From positions 1 to 33,833 of the IMG/VR virus record IMGVR_UViG_3300046010_005483: a DNA stretch of 33,833 nt. The stretch is one strand, 5' to 3'. Source of the DNA: a virus. Below are positions 23,516 through 30,015 of this stretch, piece by piece. Made by a program: the position numbers and the translations under genes. The notes beneath the pieces are model-generated. The model worked only from the letters and a program-made list of their open reading frames with translations, searched no databases and was not told the origin of the DNA. Each line of letters begins with the position of its first letter. Within the stretch, counting starts at the first letter, position 1.

Positions 23516-23864
23516 ACAGCACACCAGTAAAATGACTGAAAATGAAATTCAGTTAGCTCACCAACTAATACCAGCCTTTAAAAAGCGAAATTCAAACAAT
23601 CCTATTTTAGCGAGTGAGATTTGTAGGTTAGTAAATGAAAAAATGGATCTCGATTTTAAGCTTTCAGAAGTTAGATTAAGACGAATTATAAACTACTATC
23701 GAGTTAATGCAATTTTGCCAGTATTAAGCACTAAAAACGGGTATTATGTTTCAAACGATGTAACAGAGATAAGAGCGTGTATAGAGAGTTTAACACAAAG
23801 AGCGACAAGTATATTAGATACAACGTTTGGTTTAGAGAAAATAATTAAAAACAATTTAAAATAA
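23499..23864 (+). CDS. winged-helix DNA-binding protein
   Basis: About 121 residues from the ATG at 23499, which overlaps the end of the DnaA-like gene. Residues about 14-75 form helices with LAHQLIPAFKKRNSNNPI and LSEVRLRRIINYYRVNAI, followed by a beta wing (LSTKNGYYVSND) and a C-terminal helix with SLTQRATSI. This is the pattern of a phage winged helix used for regulation or replication initiation. It is co-transcribed with the DnaA-like gene and ends just before promoter copy 2, so it may regulate one or both promoters. Confidence 0.65.
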   Translation: MLKGFEQHTSKMTENEIQLAHQLIPAFKKRNSNNPILASEICRLVNEKMDLDFKLSEVRLRRIINYYRVNAILPVLSTKNGYYVSNDVTEIRACIESLTQRATSILDTTFGLEKIIKNNLK

Positions 23865-23930
23865 TTTTTTTATTATTTTTTGTTGATAATTGTTGTTAAT
23901 TAAAAATAAGTGTGTATATTTGTTCTATAA
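23861..23930 (+). promoter_or_regulatory. 70-bp duplicated promoter/operator, copy 2
   Basis: Sixty-five of 70 bases match 22371-22440. It has -7 TATATTTG (23915-23922) and -33 TTG (23893-23895) with the same 19-base spacing, and the same TGTTGATAA near-DnaA box. It starts 4 bases inside the previous gene's end and drives the genes from 23949. Confidence 0.8.
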
Positions 23931-23948
23931 TTAAAAAACGAAAAGAAA

Positions 23949-24161
23949 ATGGAAAATGAAATTTACACGCTTGCATCTGAACTAACAGAAAAACAAATAG
24001 AAAATCTTTTATTTTCTTGGGAAGGAAAAAAGGAAATTGAAATTTTTAATTGTTTAGTTAGATTAGGAGATAGCAAAAGTTTAGCAATTGCAACTATATT
24101 AGTTGAAAAATTAAATAATGTAGACAATTACGATATTAATTATAACGCTTATAATATTTAA
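23949..24161 (+). CDS. hypothetical acidic early protein, 70 aa
   Basis: Function not recognised. A helical, acidic protein (LASELTEKQIENLLFSWE; LAIATILVEKLNN) without Cys clusters or membrane segments. Its ATG lies 26 bases past the -7 element of promoter copy 2, so it is the first gene of that transcript. Small acidic early proteins are often inhibitors of host DNA-binding proteins, but no specific target is suggested here. Confidence 0.65.
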   Translation: MENEIYTLASELTEKQIENLLFSWEGKKEIEIFNCLVRLGDSKSLAIATILVEKLNNVDNYDINYNAYNI

Positions 24162-24165
24162 AATT

Positions 24166-24453
24166 ATGAAAAAAGAAAAATTTGAAGAAGCATTAACTTT
24201 AATAAATGAAATAAACGAATTAAAAAAAACAATAAATTCCTTTGTTTTTGAATATAAAGAAAGAAGAAAAAAGGAAATGTACTATTTTGATATGCATTTA
24301 AAAGTTTCGCAATGTGATATTACAAAACATATTAACCGTAATGAGGAATTAAGAAATCTTTTTATAGATAAAATTGATATTGTTATAAATGAAATGGAAG
24401 AAGAAATAAATTATAAAATAAACCAATTAGAAAAAGAATTTAAAGAATTATGA
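24166..24453 (+). CDS. coiled-coil protein, apparently truncated by an in-frame TGA
   Basis: A 95-residue, Lys/Glu-rich helical protein with two coiled-coil stretches (EALTLINEINELKKTINSF; VINEMEEEINYKINQLEKEF). The TGA at 24451 is followed, in the same frame, by 34 more sense codons to a TGA at 24556, and these continue the helical character (FIGKVSDVIGFEKTIELLKE). The full product would be about 129-130 residues. The stop may be a mutation, an assembly error or a read-through site. Function unknown. Confidence 0.55.
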   Translation: MKKEKFEEALTLINEINELKKTINSFVFEYKERRKKEMYYFDMHLKVSQCDITKHINRNEELRNLFIDKIDIVINEMEEEINYKINQLEKEFKEL

Positions 24454-24558
24454 AAAAATTTAGAGAAACACCAATTATTTATAGGTAAAGTATCAGATGT
24501 AATTGGATTTGAAAAAACAATTGAGCTATTGAAAGAAGTAAACGAAGAAATAAAATGA
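24454..24558 (+). pseudogene. in-frame continuation of the coiled-coil gene after TGA
   Basis: Thirty-four sense codons with no ATG, GTG or upstream ATG-led frame of their own, ending LLKEVNEEIK then TGA, which overlaps the next gene's ATG at 24555. Protein-like composition, same frame as the upstream gene and gene-gene overlap at its end suggest that it was originally part of that gene. It is unlikely to be translated independently. Confidence 0.5.
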
Positions 24559-24776
24559 AAGCAATCGAAAAAAACTTAGAAACAATCATTGAAAGATTAT
24601 ATGTTATCATGTTAGAAAATCCAACAATGAATGAAATGGAAGCTATTAAATTGGCGTTTAAACAAGAACAAGAATTTTTATCTGAAATGATTGAGCAAAG
24701 AACTGAAAGAAGTCAGAAAGCTTTAAAGCAAATAACAAAAAATGTTTACGGACTATCTAATATTTTAACTAATTAA
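24555..24776 (+). CDS. hypothetical helical protein, 73 aa
   Basis: Function not recognised. An all-helical protein with alternating charge (NLETIIERLYVIMLENPTMN; FKQEQEFLSEMIEQRTERSQ). Its ATG overlaps the TGA ending the disrupted upstream frame (24555-24558), which supports the view that the upstream frame used to be translated to that point. It is followed by a hairpin before the next gene. Confidence 0.6.
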   Translation: MKAIEKNLETIIERLYVIMLENPTMNEMEAIKLAFKQEQEFLSEMIEQRTERSQKALKQITKNVYGLSNILTN

Positions 24777-24783
24777 AACAGGG

Positions 24784-24800
24784 GTGCGACTGTAACGCAC
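24784..24800 (+). promoter_or_regulatory. GC-rich hairpin before the 24807 gene
   Basis: GTGCG (24784-24788) pairs with CGCAC (24796-24800) around a 7-base loop, 6 bases upstream of an ATG. There are only three T residues after it, so it is a weak terminator. It could control translation or stabilise the 5' end of a processed message. Confidence 0.5.
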
Positions 24801-24806
24801 TTTAAA

Positions 24807-25007
24807 ATGAATACAAAAGCAAAAGCGTTCCATCTATATTTTAGCGTAATTAGAGAAATTATTGCGGATGAACAAAAAGCAAAATTAATCACAACTAAAA
24901 TAGTAAGTGAAATAATAGAAAGTCATTTACATTATGAGTATCCTGATGACATTTATAAGAATCTAAAATACTGGTATACTGTTAAATACGAAATAAACAA
25001 CTTATGA
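24807..25007 (+). CDS. hypothetical early protein, 66 aa
   Basis: Function not recognised. It has a helical N-terminus (KAFHLYFSVIREIIADEQKA) and an aromatic C-terminus (DIYKNLKYWYTVKYEINNL), with no Cys cluster or membrane segment. The start has a short hairpin upstream and an A/T-rich leader. It overlaps the following gene by 4 bases (ATGA), indicating translational coupling. Confidence 0.6.
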   Translation: MNTKAKAFHLYFSVIREIIADEQKAKLITTKIVSEIIESHLHYEYPDDIYKNLKYWYTVKYEINNL

Positions 25008-25348
25008 TTATAGATTTAAAAGGTGAGATAAAAAAGAAATATATTCGTTACAATATAGACTCTTTACGAAATATCTTAAAAAAATTCAGTGCTGGATCAG
25101 AAGAAAGCGTAGTAATAAACTACATAATTTTACAACGTCAAAACAGATTAAAAGAATATTACTCACGTGAATCTAAAATACAGTTAGAACGTGAAAGACA
25201 AAAAGAGTTAGATAAAAAAAAGGTTTATTTCGGTCATAAAAATGAATCTTATATGACTGAAGATGAAATGTTAGAAGGTTTTAAATGTAGTTATGAAGAT
25301 TTAAGCGAAATTGAAAAATATATGTATAATGAAAGTATTTATTCCTAA
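25004..25348 (+). CDS. hypothetical protein with charged helical region, 114 aa
   Basis: Function not recognised. Residues about 1-35 are basic; 40-75 form a charged helix (IILQRQNRLKEYYSRESKIQ, then ERERQKELDKKK); the end is acidic (MTEDEMLEGFKCSYEDLSEI). It may bind DNA or another protein through the basic half. It overlaps both neighbours and belongs to the promoter copy 2 transcript. Confidence 0.6.
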   Translation: MIIDLKGEIKKKYIRYNIDSLRNILKKFSAGSEESVVINYIILQRQNRLKEYYSRESKIQLERERQKELDKKKVYFGHKNESYMTEDEMLEGFKCSYEDLSEIEKYMYNESIYS

Positions 25349-25478
25349 TTACAACAACTGGTTTAATATCCTTCAAAAGTCTGGCAATTATGCTTTAATT
25401 GAATTTAACAAAAAGAAAATAGTATTTAATATCTTAGGGTATAAGATACAAGAATTTAAACAACAAACATTATTTTAA
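25329..25478 (+). CDS. small hypothetical protein, 49 aa
   Basis: Starts MKVFIPNYNNWFNILQKSGN and ends QEFKQQTLF. It overlaps the previous gene by 20 bases and fills the gap before the lipoprotein gene. It is basic and beta-rich with no recognised motif. The unbroken frame and gap-filling position are the only support. Confidence 0.5.
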   Translation: MKVFIPNYNNWFNILQKSGNYALIEFNKKKIVFNILGYKIQEFKQQTLF

Positions 25479-25499
25479 TAACCAATAAATAAAAATAAA

Positions 25500-25721
25500 A
25501 TGAAAAAAGTAATCTTAGTATTAGCGACAGCTTTAACGTTATTAAGTTGTGAGAAAGAAGTGAACAACGCAAATAAATCATGTGGTTTAATTGTAGATGA
25601 TAACGTAGAAGATTATTCAATCACAATTAGAAAGTCAAATGGAAGTTATGAAACAATAGTACTTTATCCCGGTGATTGGGTAAATGCTCACGTTGGAAGT
25701 GAAATTTGTGTAAATAAATAG
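25500..25721 (+). CDS. phage-encoded lipoprotein, 73 aa
   Basis: The N-terminus MKKVILVLATALTLLSC is a clear lipoprotein signal peptide: two Lys residues, a hydrophobic core, and a lipobox ending at Cys17, followed by EKE, which resembles the charged residues after Cys in Bacteroidetes surface-export signals. The mature part is about 57 residues with two further Cys residues that could form a disulphide, and a beta-rich body (YSITIRKSNGSYETIVLY). It should be anchored in the envelope. Small early phage lipoproteins elsewhere can block superinfection or receptor function. That role is inferred here. Confidence 0.75.
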   Translation: MKKVILVLATALTLLSCEKEVNNANKSCGLIVDDNVEDYSITIRKSNGSYETIVLYPGDWVNAHVGSEICVNK

Positions 25722-25742
25722 TTCTAATTAAAAAATAATAGT

Positions 25743-25750
25743 TATATTTG
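25743..25750 (+). promoter_or_regulatory. Bacteroidetes promoter (-7 TATATTTG) for a structured RNA
   Basis: TATATTTG, 22 bases after the lipoprotein stop, in a very AT-rich stretch. No clear -33 TTG at the ideal distance. The predicted start near 25755 precedes a structured, non-coding segment ending in a terminator. Confidence 0.7.
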
Positions 25751-25754
25751 TTGA

Positions 25755-25850
25755 GTAGTTCGAGTCTCAAACATAGTGAACTTAAAGAAATTGAAACCTT
25801 ATCAATGACGTAGACGTGAGACTCCTACAGATTTGATAGGGTTTTTTTTA
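25755..25850 (+). ncRNA. structured phage RNA with own promoter, terminator and possible pseudoknot
   Basis: An about 95-base segment between a TATATTTG promoter and a T8 run, with no convincing reading frame. Two helices are visible. Helix A: GAGTCTCA (25762-25769) with TGAGACTC (25817-25824), 8 bp perfect. Helix B: 25794-25805 with 25833-25844, about 12 bp with one G-U, directly followed by T residues. Their order is A, B, A', B', so they can form a pseudoknot, or compete so that A-A' formation affects the terminator hairpin. It could be a free small RNA or an attenuator for the gene at 25871. Confidence 0.65.
25794..25849 (+). terminator. terminator of the structured RNA
   Basis: Stem AACCTTATCA (25795-25804) with TGATAGGGTT (25834-25843), extended on both sides, then a T run to 25849. 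The 27-base loop is long for a terminator and contains the partner of an upstream helix. Confidence 0.7.
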
Positions 25851-25870
25851 TTATTAAAAATTAATTATTT

Positions 25871-26059
25871 ATGATTTACAAATTAAAATGTGCAAACAGT
25901 AGAACAACTTCAATGGAAGTTGAAAAAATTGATGAAAATCATATTAGCATTTCTATTTCAGATTTTGATGAAAAAAATATGCTTATGTTATATATAGATA
26001 AAGAAGATCTTTATTATTTGAAGGGTATTTTGCATTTATTACATAAAGAAATGGAATGA
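25871..26059 (+). CDS. hypothetical protein, 62 aa
   Basis: Function not recognised. A small beta-alpha protein (KLKCANSRTTSMEVEKID, SISISDFDEKNMLMLYID, then a helix LYYLKGILHLLHKEME). It starts 21 bases after the terminator-like hairpin of the structured RNA, so its expression may depend on read-through. Its end overlaps the DUF6291 gene as ATGA, linking it to the replication genes. Confidence 0.6.
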   Translation: MIYKLKCANSRTTSMEVEKIDENHISISISDFDEKNMLMLYIDKEDLYYLKGILHLLHKEME

Positions 26060-26760
26060 TTATGGCAGAAGATAAAAAAGGATTTTTATTGTATGCTGAT
26101 CTAATACATACAATTGAAAAAATGCCAAATGATAAGGCTGGTTTATTATTTAAACACATACTAAACTATGTAAATGATTTGAATCCTGTAACAGATGATT
26201 TGATAGTTGAATTGACTTTTGAACCTATTAAACAACAGTTAAAACGTGACTTATTAAAATACAAAGAAACTAAAATTGACAAAAGCAATGGTGGTAAATT
26301 AGGTAATCTTAAAAGGTGGCATAAAGATTTACACGACAAAGTTGTTAAAAATGAGTTAGATATAAATGAAGCGTTAGAAATCGCTAACAATCGCAAAACA
26401 TCGCATACCGACACTATGCAATCGCAACCAATCGGACAAATCGCTGTTAATGTAAATGATAATGTTAATGTAAATGATAATGTAATAAATAATAATATAG
26501 ATGCACGCAAAATAAATTTTGCTAACTCTTTAAAACCTTTTTTAGAAACCTATGGTAAAGAATTATTAAATGATTTTTATTTGTATTGGTGTGAACATGG
26601 AGAAAAAGATAAAAAGATGAGGTTTGAAAAAGAAAAATCATTTGATATTAATTTAAGACTTTCAAGGTGGTTTAAAAATGATAAGAATAATCAAAAGAAA
26701 CCAGGTGTAATAATAGAAACAGAAGAACAAATGTTAAAACGTAGATTTGCGAAATCATGA
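26056..26760 (+). CDS. DUF6291-like replication initiator / helicase-loader protein
   Basis: A 234-residue protein (232 if the ATG at 26062 is used). Residues about 5-85 match the DUF6291 pattern (FLLYADLIHTIEKMPNDKAG; LLFKHILNYVNDLNPVTDD; RDLLKYKETKIDKSNGGKLG), common in Bacteroidetes phages beside primase-helicase genes. Residues about 108-150 are a low-complexity linker. Residues about 155-220 form a C-terminal module (LLNDFYLYWCEHGEKDKKMR, FDINLRLSRWF) typical of phage replication proteins. It overlaps the helicase gene by 4 bases. By analogy with lambda O it may bind origin repeats and recruit the helicase. The DNA encoding its linker holds a repeat array resembling an origin. Confidence 0.7.
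   Translation: MIMAEDKKGFLLYADLIHTIEKMPNDKAGLLFKHILNYVNDLNPVTDDLIVELTFEPIKQQLKRDLLKYKETKIDKSNGGKLGNLKRWHKDLHDKVVKNELDINEALEIANNRKTSHTDTMQSQPIGQIAVNVNDNVNVNDNVINNNIDARKINFANSLKPFLETYGKELLNDFYLYWCEHGEKDKKMRFEKEKSFDINLRLSRWFKNDKNNQKKPGVIIETEEQMLKRRFAKS
26380..26515 (+). other. candidate replication origin: phased ATCGC iterons plus AT-rich tandem repeat
   Basis: ATCGC occurs at 26380, 26390, 26400, 26421 and 26440, with ATCGG at 26431, so spacings are 10, 10, 21, 10 and 9 bases, close to one helical turn. The copies fall in all three codon frames, so the repetition is in the DNA and not in the protein. Directly downstream lies an 18-bp perfect tandem repeat (26446-26463, 26464-26481) and an AT-only run suited to strand opening. 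It lies inside an initiator-like gene, as in lambda O. Confidence 0.65.
26446..26481 (+). repeat. 18-bp tandem repeat, two copies, AT-rich
   Basis: GTTAATGTAAATGATAAT is repeated exactly at 26446-26463 and 26464-26481. Being a multiple of three it also gives a VNVNDN amino-acid repeat. Its composition suits a DNA-unwinding element next to the ATCGC motifs. Confidence 0.9.
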
Positions 26761-28559
26761 AAGAATTTATAGAATGGAATACTTTACCATTAAAAAGATA
26801 CAAAGGTAAAGAACCGATACGATGCCCAAAGTGTGATGAACACAGAAGTGATAAAAAAGATAAGTCACTAAAAATAGACCACGATAAAGGGTTTGGAAAT
26901 TGTTTTTATTGTAAAGCTTTAACTATTCGAGATAAAGCAGAAAATATTTACAAAGAGAAAACATATACATTCCCAAAGCAAGAATGGAAAAACTATACTA
27001 ATTTGCCTGATAAACTTGTAAAATGGGTGTGGAGTGAAAGAATGATTAGTCAAACTACTTTAAAGCAATTTGAGATTACACAAGAAGAAGTTTATTTTCC
27101 ACAAACACAAAAGAAACAAAACGCAATAGTGTTTAATTACTTTGAGGGTGAAACGTTGGTTAATAAAAAATATAGAGGAGTTGCCAATATTAATGGAGAA
27201 ACAAAAAAACTTTTTACTTCTCATCCTGGTGGCAAGCCTATTTTTTATAATATCAATTCAATTATCGGTTTAGATGAATGTTACATTGTAGAAGGTGAGT
27301 TTGATGTATTAGCATTGTACGAAATAGGAATTAAAAACGTTATAAGCCTTCCAAATGGTGCAAATGATAACGATGATTTTTGGATTCATTCAGAAAAATA
27401 TTTAAAAGATGTTAAAAATTTTATTATTGCTACTGACAACGATGAAAAAGGAATTGAAGTTAGAGAAAAGATTGCTCAAAGATTAGGGCGTTACAGATGT
27501 ACTTATATTGAATTTGATAGTAAAGATGCAAATGACGACTTAAAAAGTGGTAAATTAAGCCACGTAATGAACGATCGTAAGCATTTTAATATAGGAGGAA
27601 CGTTTACAAGTTTTGATTTGTTAGATTCAATATTAAGACTAAAAGAAAAAGGATTGCCTGATACAATTTCACCAAAGAAATCTGTTTTTGGTAATTTAAA
27701 AGAAACATTTTCTATTATGATGGGTCAATTAACTACCATAACAGGTATACCTTCGCATGGAAAAAGTAGTTTTTTGGATTGGTATTTACTTAATTTAATT
27801 CACGAATACGGATATAAAGCTTCTATTTATTCACCTGAACATAATCCACTTGAATTATTTGCCACAAAACATATTCAATTAGCAGTTGGAAAACCTTTTT
27901 ATGGTGAAAATTCGTGTACTGATACAGATATTTACAGGTTTATTGAATGGTCAAGAGATAAGATGTATTATACAACTCAAGAACAGGATAAAGCACCTGA
28001 TTGGGATTGGTTATTTAATAAATTTGAAGAACAAATGTTTACCTATGGTATTAATATGTTTGTGATTGACGCCTGGAATAAAATTCAAATGCCAAAAGGA
28101 TTAGGAGGTAAAGAAGGTATTGATATTATTTTAACTAAACTTACTAATTTTTGTGTAAAACATAACGTTCATATTTTTTTAGTTGCACACCCTACTAAAA
28201 TGAAAAAGGATGCAAATGGAGATTATGAAATGCCAACTTTGTACGATGTGAGTGGATCAAGTGATTTTAAAAACCAAACTCATAATGGATTTACAATTTA
28301 TAGACAATTTGAAACAGATCAACAACCAGGATTTACAATGTTTTCAAATCAAAAAACTAAATTTTCTTTTCAAGGTAAAATAGAAGGATTAGTGAGATTT
28401 AATTATCATATACCAACAGGTAGGTATTATGTAGATGGTAGTATTCCTGATAATTTTGATTTAACTTTGAATTCATTTATTGAAGAAAAACCGCAAATTG
28501 AAGTAACTAATTATTTTGAACCAAATAAAATGTTTGATGATGAAAATTTACCATTTTAA
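26757..28559 (+). CDS. bifunctional primase-helicase (T7 gp4-like)
   Basis: A 600-residue replicative enzyme. The N-terminal zinc ribbon has CPKC (about residue 23) and CFYC (about 50). The TOPRIM primase fold shows CYIVEGEFDVLALYEIG (about 175-191), the ISLPNGAN loop and IIATDNDEKG (about 221-230). The helicase domain has Walker A ITGIPSHGKSS (about 327-337) and Walker B-type NMFVIDAWNKIQ (about 432), RecA/DnaB family. It unwinds the fork and makes primers. It overlaps the initiator-like gene by 4 bases. The acidic end DDENLPF resembles an SSB tail and may bind partner proteins. No phage DNA polymerase gene is seen, so host polymerase is probably used. Confidence 0.9.
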   Translation: MKEFIEWNTLPLKRYKGKEPIRCPKCDEHRSDKKDKSLKIDHDKGFGNCFYCKALTIRDKAENIYKEKTYTFPKQEWKNYTNLPDKLVKWVWSERMISQTTLKQFEITQEEVYFPQTQKKQNAIVFNYFEGETLVNKKYRGVANINGETKKLFTSHPGGKPIFYNINSIIGLDECYIVEGEFDVLALYEIGIKNVISLPNGANDNDDFWIHSEKYLKDVKNFIIATDNDEKGIEVREKIAQRLGRYRCTYIEFDSKDANDDLKSGKLSHVMNDRKHFNIGGTFTSFDLLDSILRLKEKGLPDTISPKKSVFGNLKETFSIMMGQLTTITGIPSHGKSSFLDWYLLNLIHEYGYKASIYSPEHNPLELFATKHIQLAVGKPFYGENSCTDTDIYRFIEWSRDKMYYTTQEQDKAPDWDWLFNKFEEQMFTYGINMFVIDAWNKIQMPKGLGGKEGIDIILTKLTNFCVKHNVHIFLVAHPTKMKKDANGDYEMPTLYDVSGSSDFKNQTHNGFTIYRQFETDQQPGFTMFSNQKTKFSFQGKIEGLVRFNYHIPTGRYYVDGSIPDNFDLTLNSFIEEKPQIEVTNYFEPNKMFDDENLPF

Positions 28560-28563
28560 CACA

Positions 28564-28719
28564 ATGACAGCAGAGGAGTATATAGACTATTTAAAGTTTG
28601 AAAATAATCTATTAACTCACAAATTATTAGAAGTTAGTGATGACGTTGCAAATGCTTTTAAAAGAGGTTTAGAGCAAGGATATAATGAAGCATTAAAAGA
28701 ATTTAGTAAAAAAGATTAA
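28564..28719 (+). CDS. small hypothetical protein, 51 aa
   Basis: The start is the ATG at 28564, 4 bases after the helicase stop, with the leader CACA. An upstream start inside the helicase gene (28516) is possible but less likely. The product is a single long acidic helix (EEYIDYLKFENNLLTHKLLE then FKRGLEQGYNEALKEF) of coiled-coil type. Function unknown. Its position suggests an accessory partner of the replication proteins. Confidence 0.55.
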   Translation: MTAEEYIDYLKFENNLLTHKLLEVSDDVANAFKRGLEQGYNEALKEFSKKD

Positions 28720-28729
28720 AATTAAGATT

Positions 28730-29788
28730 ATGAGAGAATATGAATGGAAATTAAGTGAAGCGAATTTCACAAAGGATAAAGGAAAAGTATTTAGTTGTTT
28801 TGCGTGTGGTGGTGGATCTACTATGGGGTATAAATTAGCTGGTTTTGATGTAATAGGGCACAATGATATAGATCCTAAAATGGTAGAAGTTTACAAAGCA
28901 AATCATAATCCTAAATATTCATTTTTAGAAAGTATTACAACATTTGCAAAACGTAAAGACTTACCAAAAGAATTATATGAGTTAGATATTTTAGATGGTT
29001 CACCGCCTTGTTCGAGTTTTTCAATGGCTGGTAATAGAGAAAAAGACTGGGGAAAAGAAAAGAAATTCCGTGAGGGTCAAGAGTTACAAGTTTTAGATAC
29101 TCTATTCTTTGACTTCATAGATTTAGCAAAAGAGTTACAACCAAAAGTAGTAGTTGCTGAGAATGTAAAAGGGTTGTTATTAGGTAATGCAATTGATTAT
29201 GTGCGTAAGATATACAAGGCGTTTGATGAAGCTGGGTATTATTGCCAACATTTTTTATTAAACGCTTCAAAAATGGGAGTTCCACAACGTAGAGAGAGAG
29301 TCTTTTTTGTATGTTTACGAAAAGATTTAGCACCAAAATTTCTTGAAAGTGTAGATATGTTTACTGAACTACCTAAAATTAAAATGGAATTTAATGATAA
29401 AGAAGTTGTTTATTCCGAAATAGAAACAGAAGAAAAAGGTAAACAAGTTTTAAAAAAAATACAAGATGTGTTTTATGAGATAAATCCCGGTGAACAATGT
29501 GGTAATTTTTTTAGAAGAACAATAGGAAAAGAAACATATTTTAATTACAATAAAGCACACCCTAAACAAGTGATTCCTACTATTACAGCGAATACTGATA
29601 GTGGTACATTTCATTATTCTAAACCATTTTATTTAAGTGATAAAGAATTAATGTTAGCTGGAACATATCCAATAGATTATAATTTTTTAAAATTAAAACC
29701 TAAATATCTTGTTGGAATGAGTGTGCCTCCTTTAATGACAAAAAGAATAGCAGTAGAAATATATAATCAATGGTTAAGTGAGTTATGA
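28730..29788 (+). CDS. DNA (cytosine-5)-methyltransferase
   Basis: A 352-residue C5 methyltransferase with the main motifs in order: motif I VFSCFACGGGSTMGYKLAGF (about residues 20-39), motif IV DGSPPCSSFSMAGN (about 87-100, with the catalytic Cys), motif VI VVVAENVKGLL (about 139-149), motif VIII PQRRERVFFVCLR (about 183-195), and the C-terminal motifs IX/X (VIPTITANTD; YLVGMSVPP). No restriction enzyme gene is nearby, so it is an orphan enzyme, probably protecting phage DNA from host restriction. The target site cannot be read from sequence. Confidence 0.92.
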   Translation: MREYEWKLSEANFTKDKGKVFSCFACGGGSTMGYKLAGFDVIGHNDIDPKMVEVYKANHNPKYSFLESITTFAKRKDLPKELYELDILDGSPPCSSFSMAGNREKDWGKEKKFREGQELQVLDTLFFDFIDLAKELQPKVVVAENVKGLLLGNAIDYVRKIYKAFDEAGYYCQHFLLNASKMGVPQRRERVFFVCLRKDLAPKFLESVDMFTELPKIKMEFNDKEVVYSEIETEEKGKQVLKKIQDVFYEINPGEQCGNFFRRTIGKETYFNYNKAHPKQVIPTITANTDSGTFHYSKPFYLSDKELMLAGTYPIDYNFLKLKPKYLVGMSVPPLMTKRIAVEIYNQWLSEL

Positions 29789-30015
29789 AGAAAAGAATCA
29801 AATTCATTAAAGGGGTTCTAATACCAAAGGTCTCTGAAATATACGAAGTAGATCAACTCGATATTAACTGGCATATAAAAACTAAATACAACTTTGAATC
29901 TTACACATTAATAGATGCAGAGCAATTAGATGAAATCATTTTTATGTTAGATCAGATGTTGTTGGAAAAGAATTACGATATAAATTATGACTATTACGAA
30001 AAAATTAAAAGATAA
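29785..30015 (+). CDS. hypothetical protein, 76 aa
   Basis: Function not recognised. It has a basic N-terminal strand (KKRIKFIKGVLIPKVSEIYE) followed by an acidic helical region (LIDAEQLDEIIFMLDQMLLE). It overlaps the methyltransferase by 4 bases and the NinG gene by 29 bases, so it is tightly coupled to both. It could be a small accessory of either. Confidence 0.6.
   Translation: MKKRIKFIKGVLIPKVSEIYEVDQLDINWHIKTKYNFESYTLIDAEQLDEIIFMLDQMLLEKNYDINYDYYEKIKR

Noticed and set aside
24450-24488. 12-codon frame starting at the ATG at 24450
   Set aside because: Too short, and it conflicts with the in-frame continuation of the upstream gene, which is a better explanation of the sequence.
26166-26510. 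114-codon reading frame on the minus strand inside the DUF6291 gene
   Set aside because: It is the mirror of a well-supported + strand gene with recognised modules. The product is Leu/Ser-rich with no domain, and no minus-strand promoter is visible. All confident genes are on the + strand.
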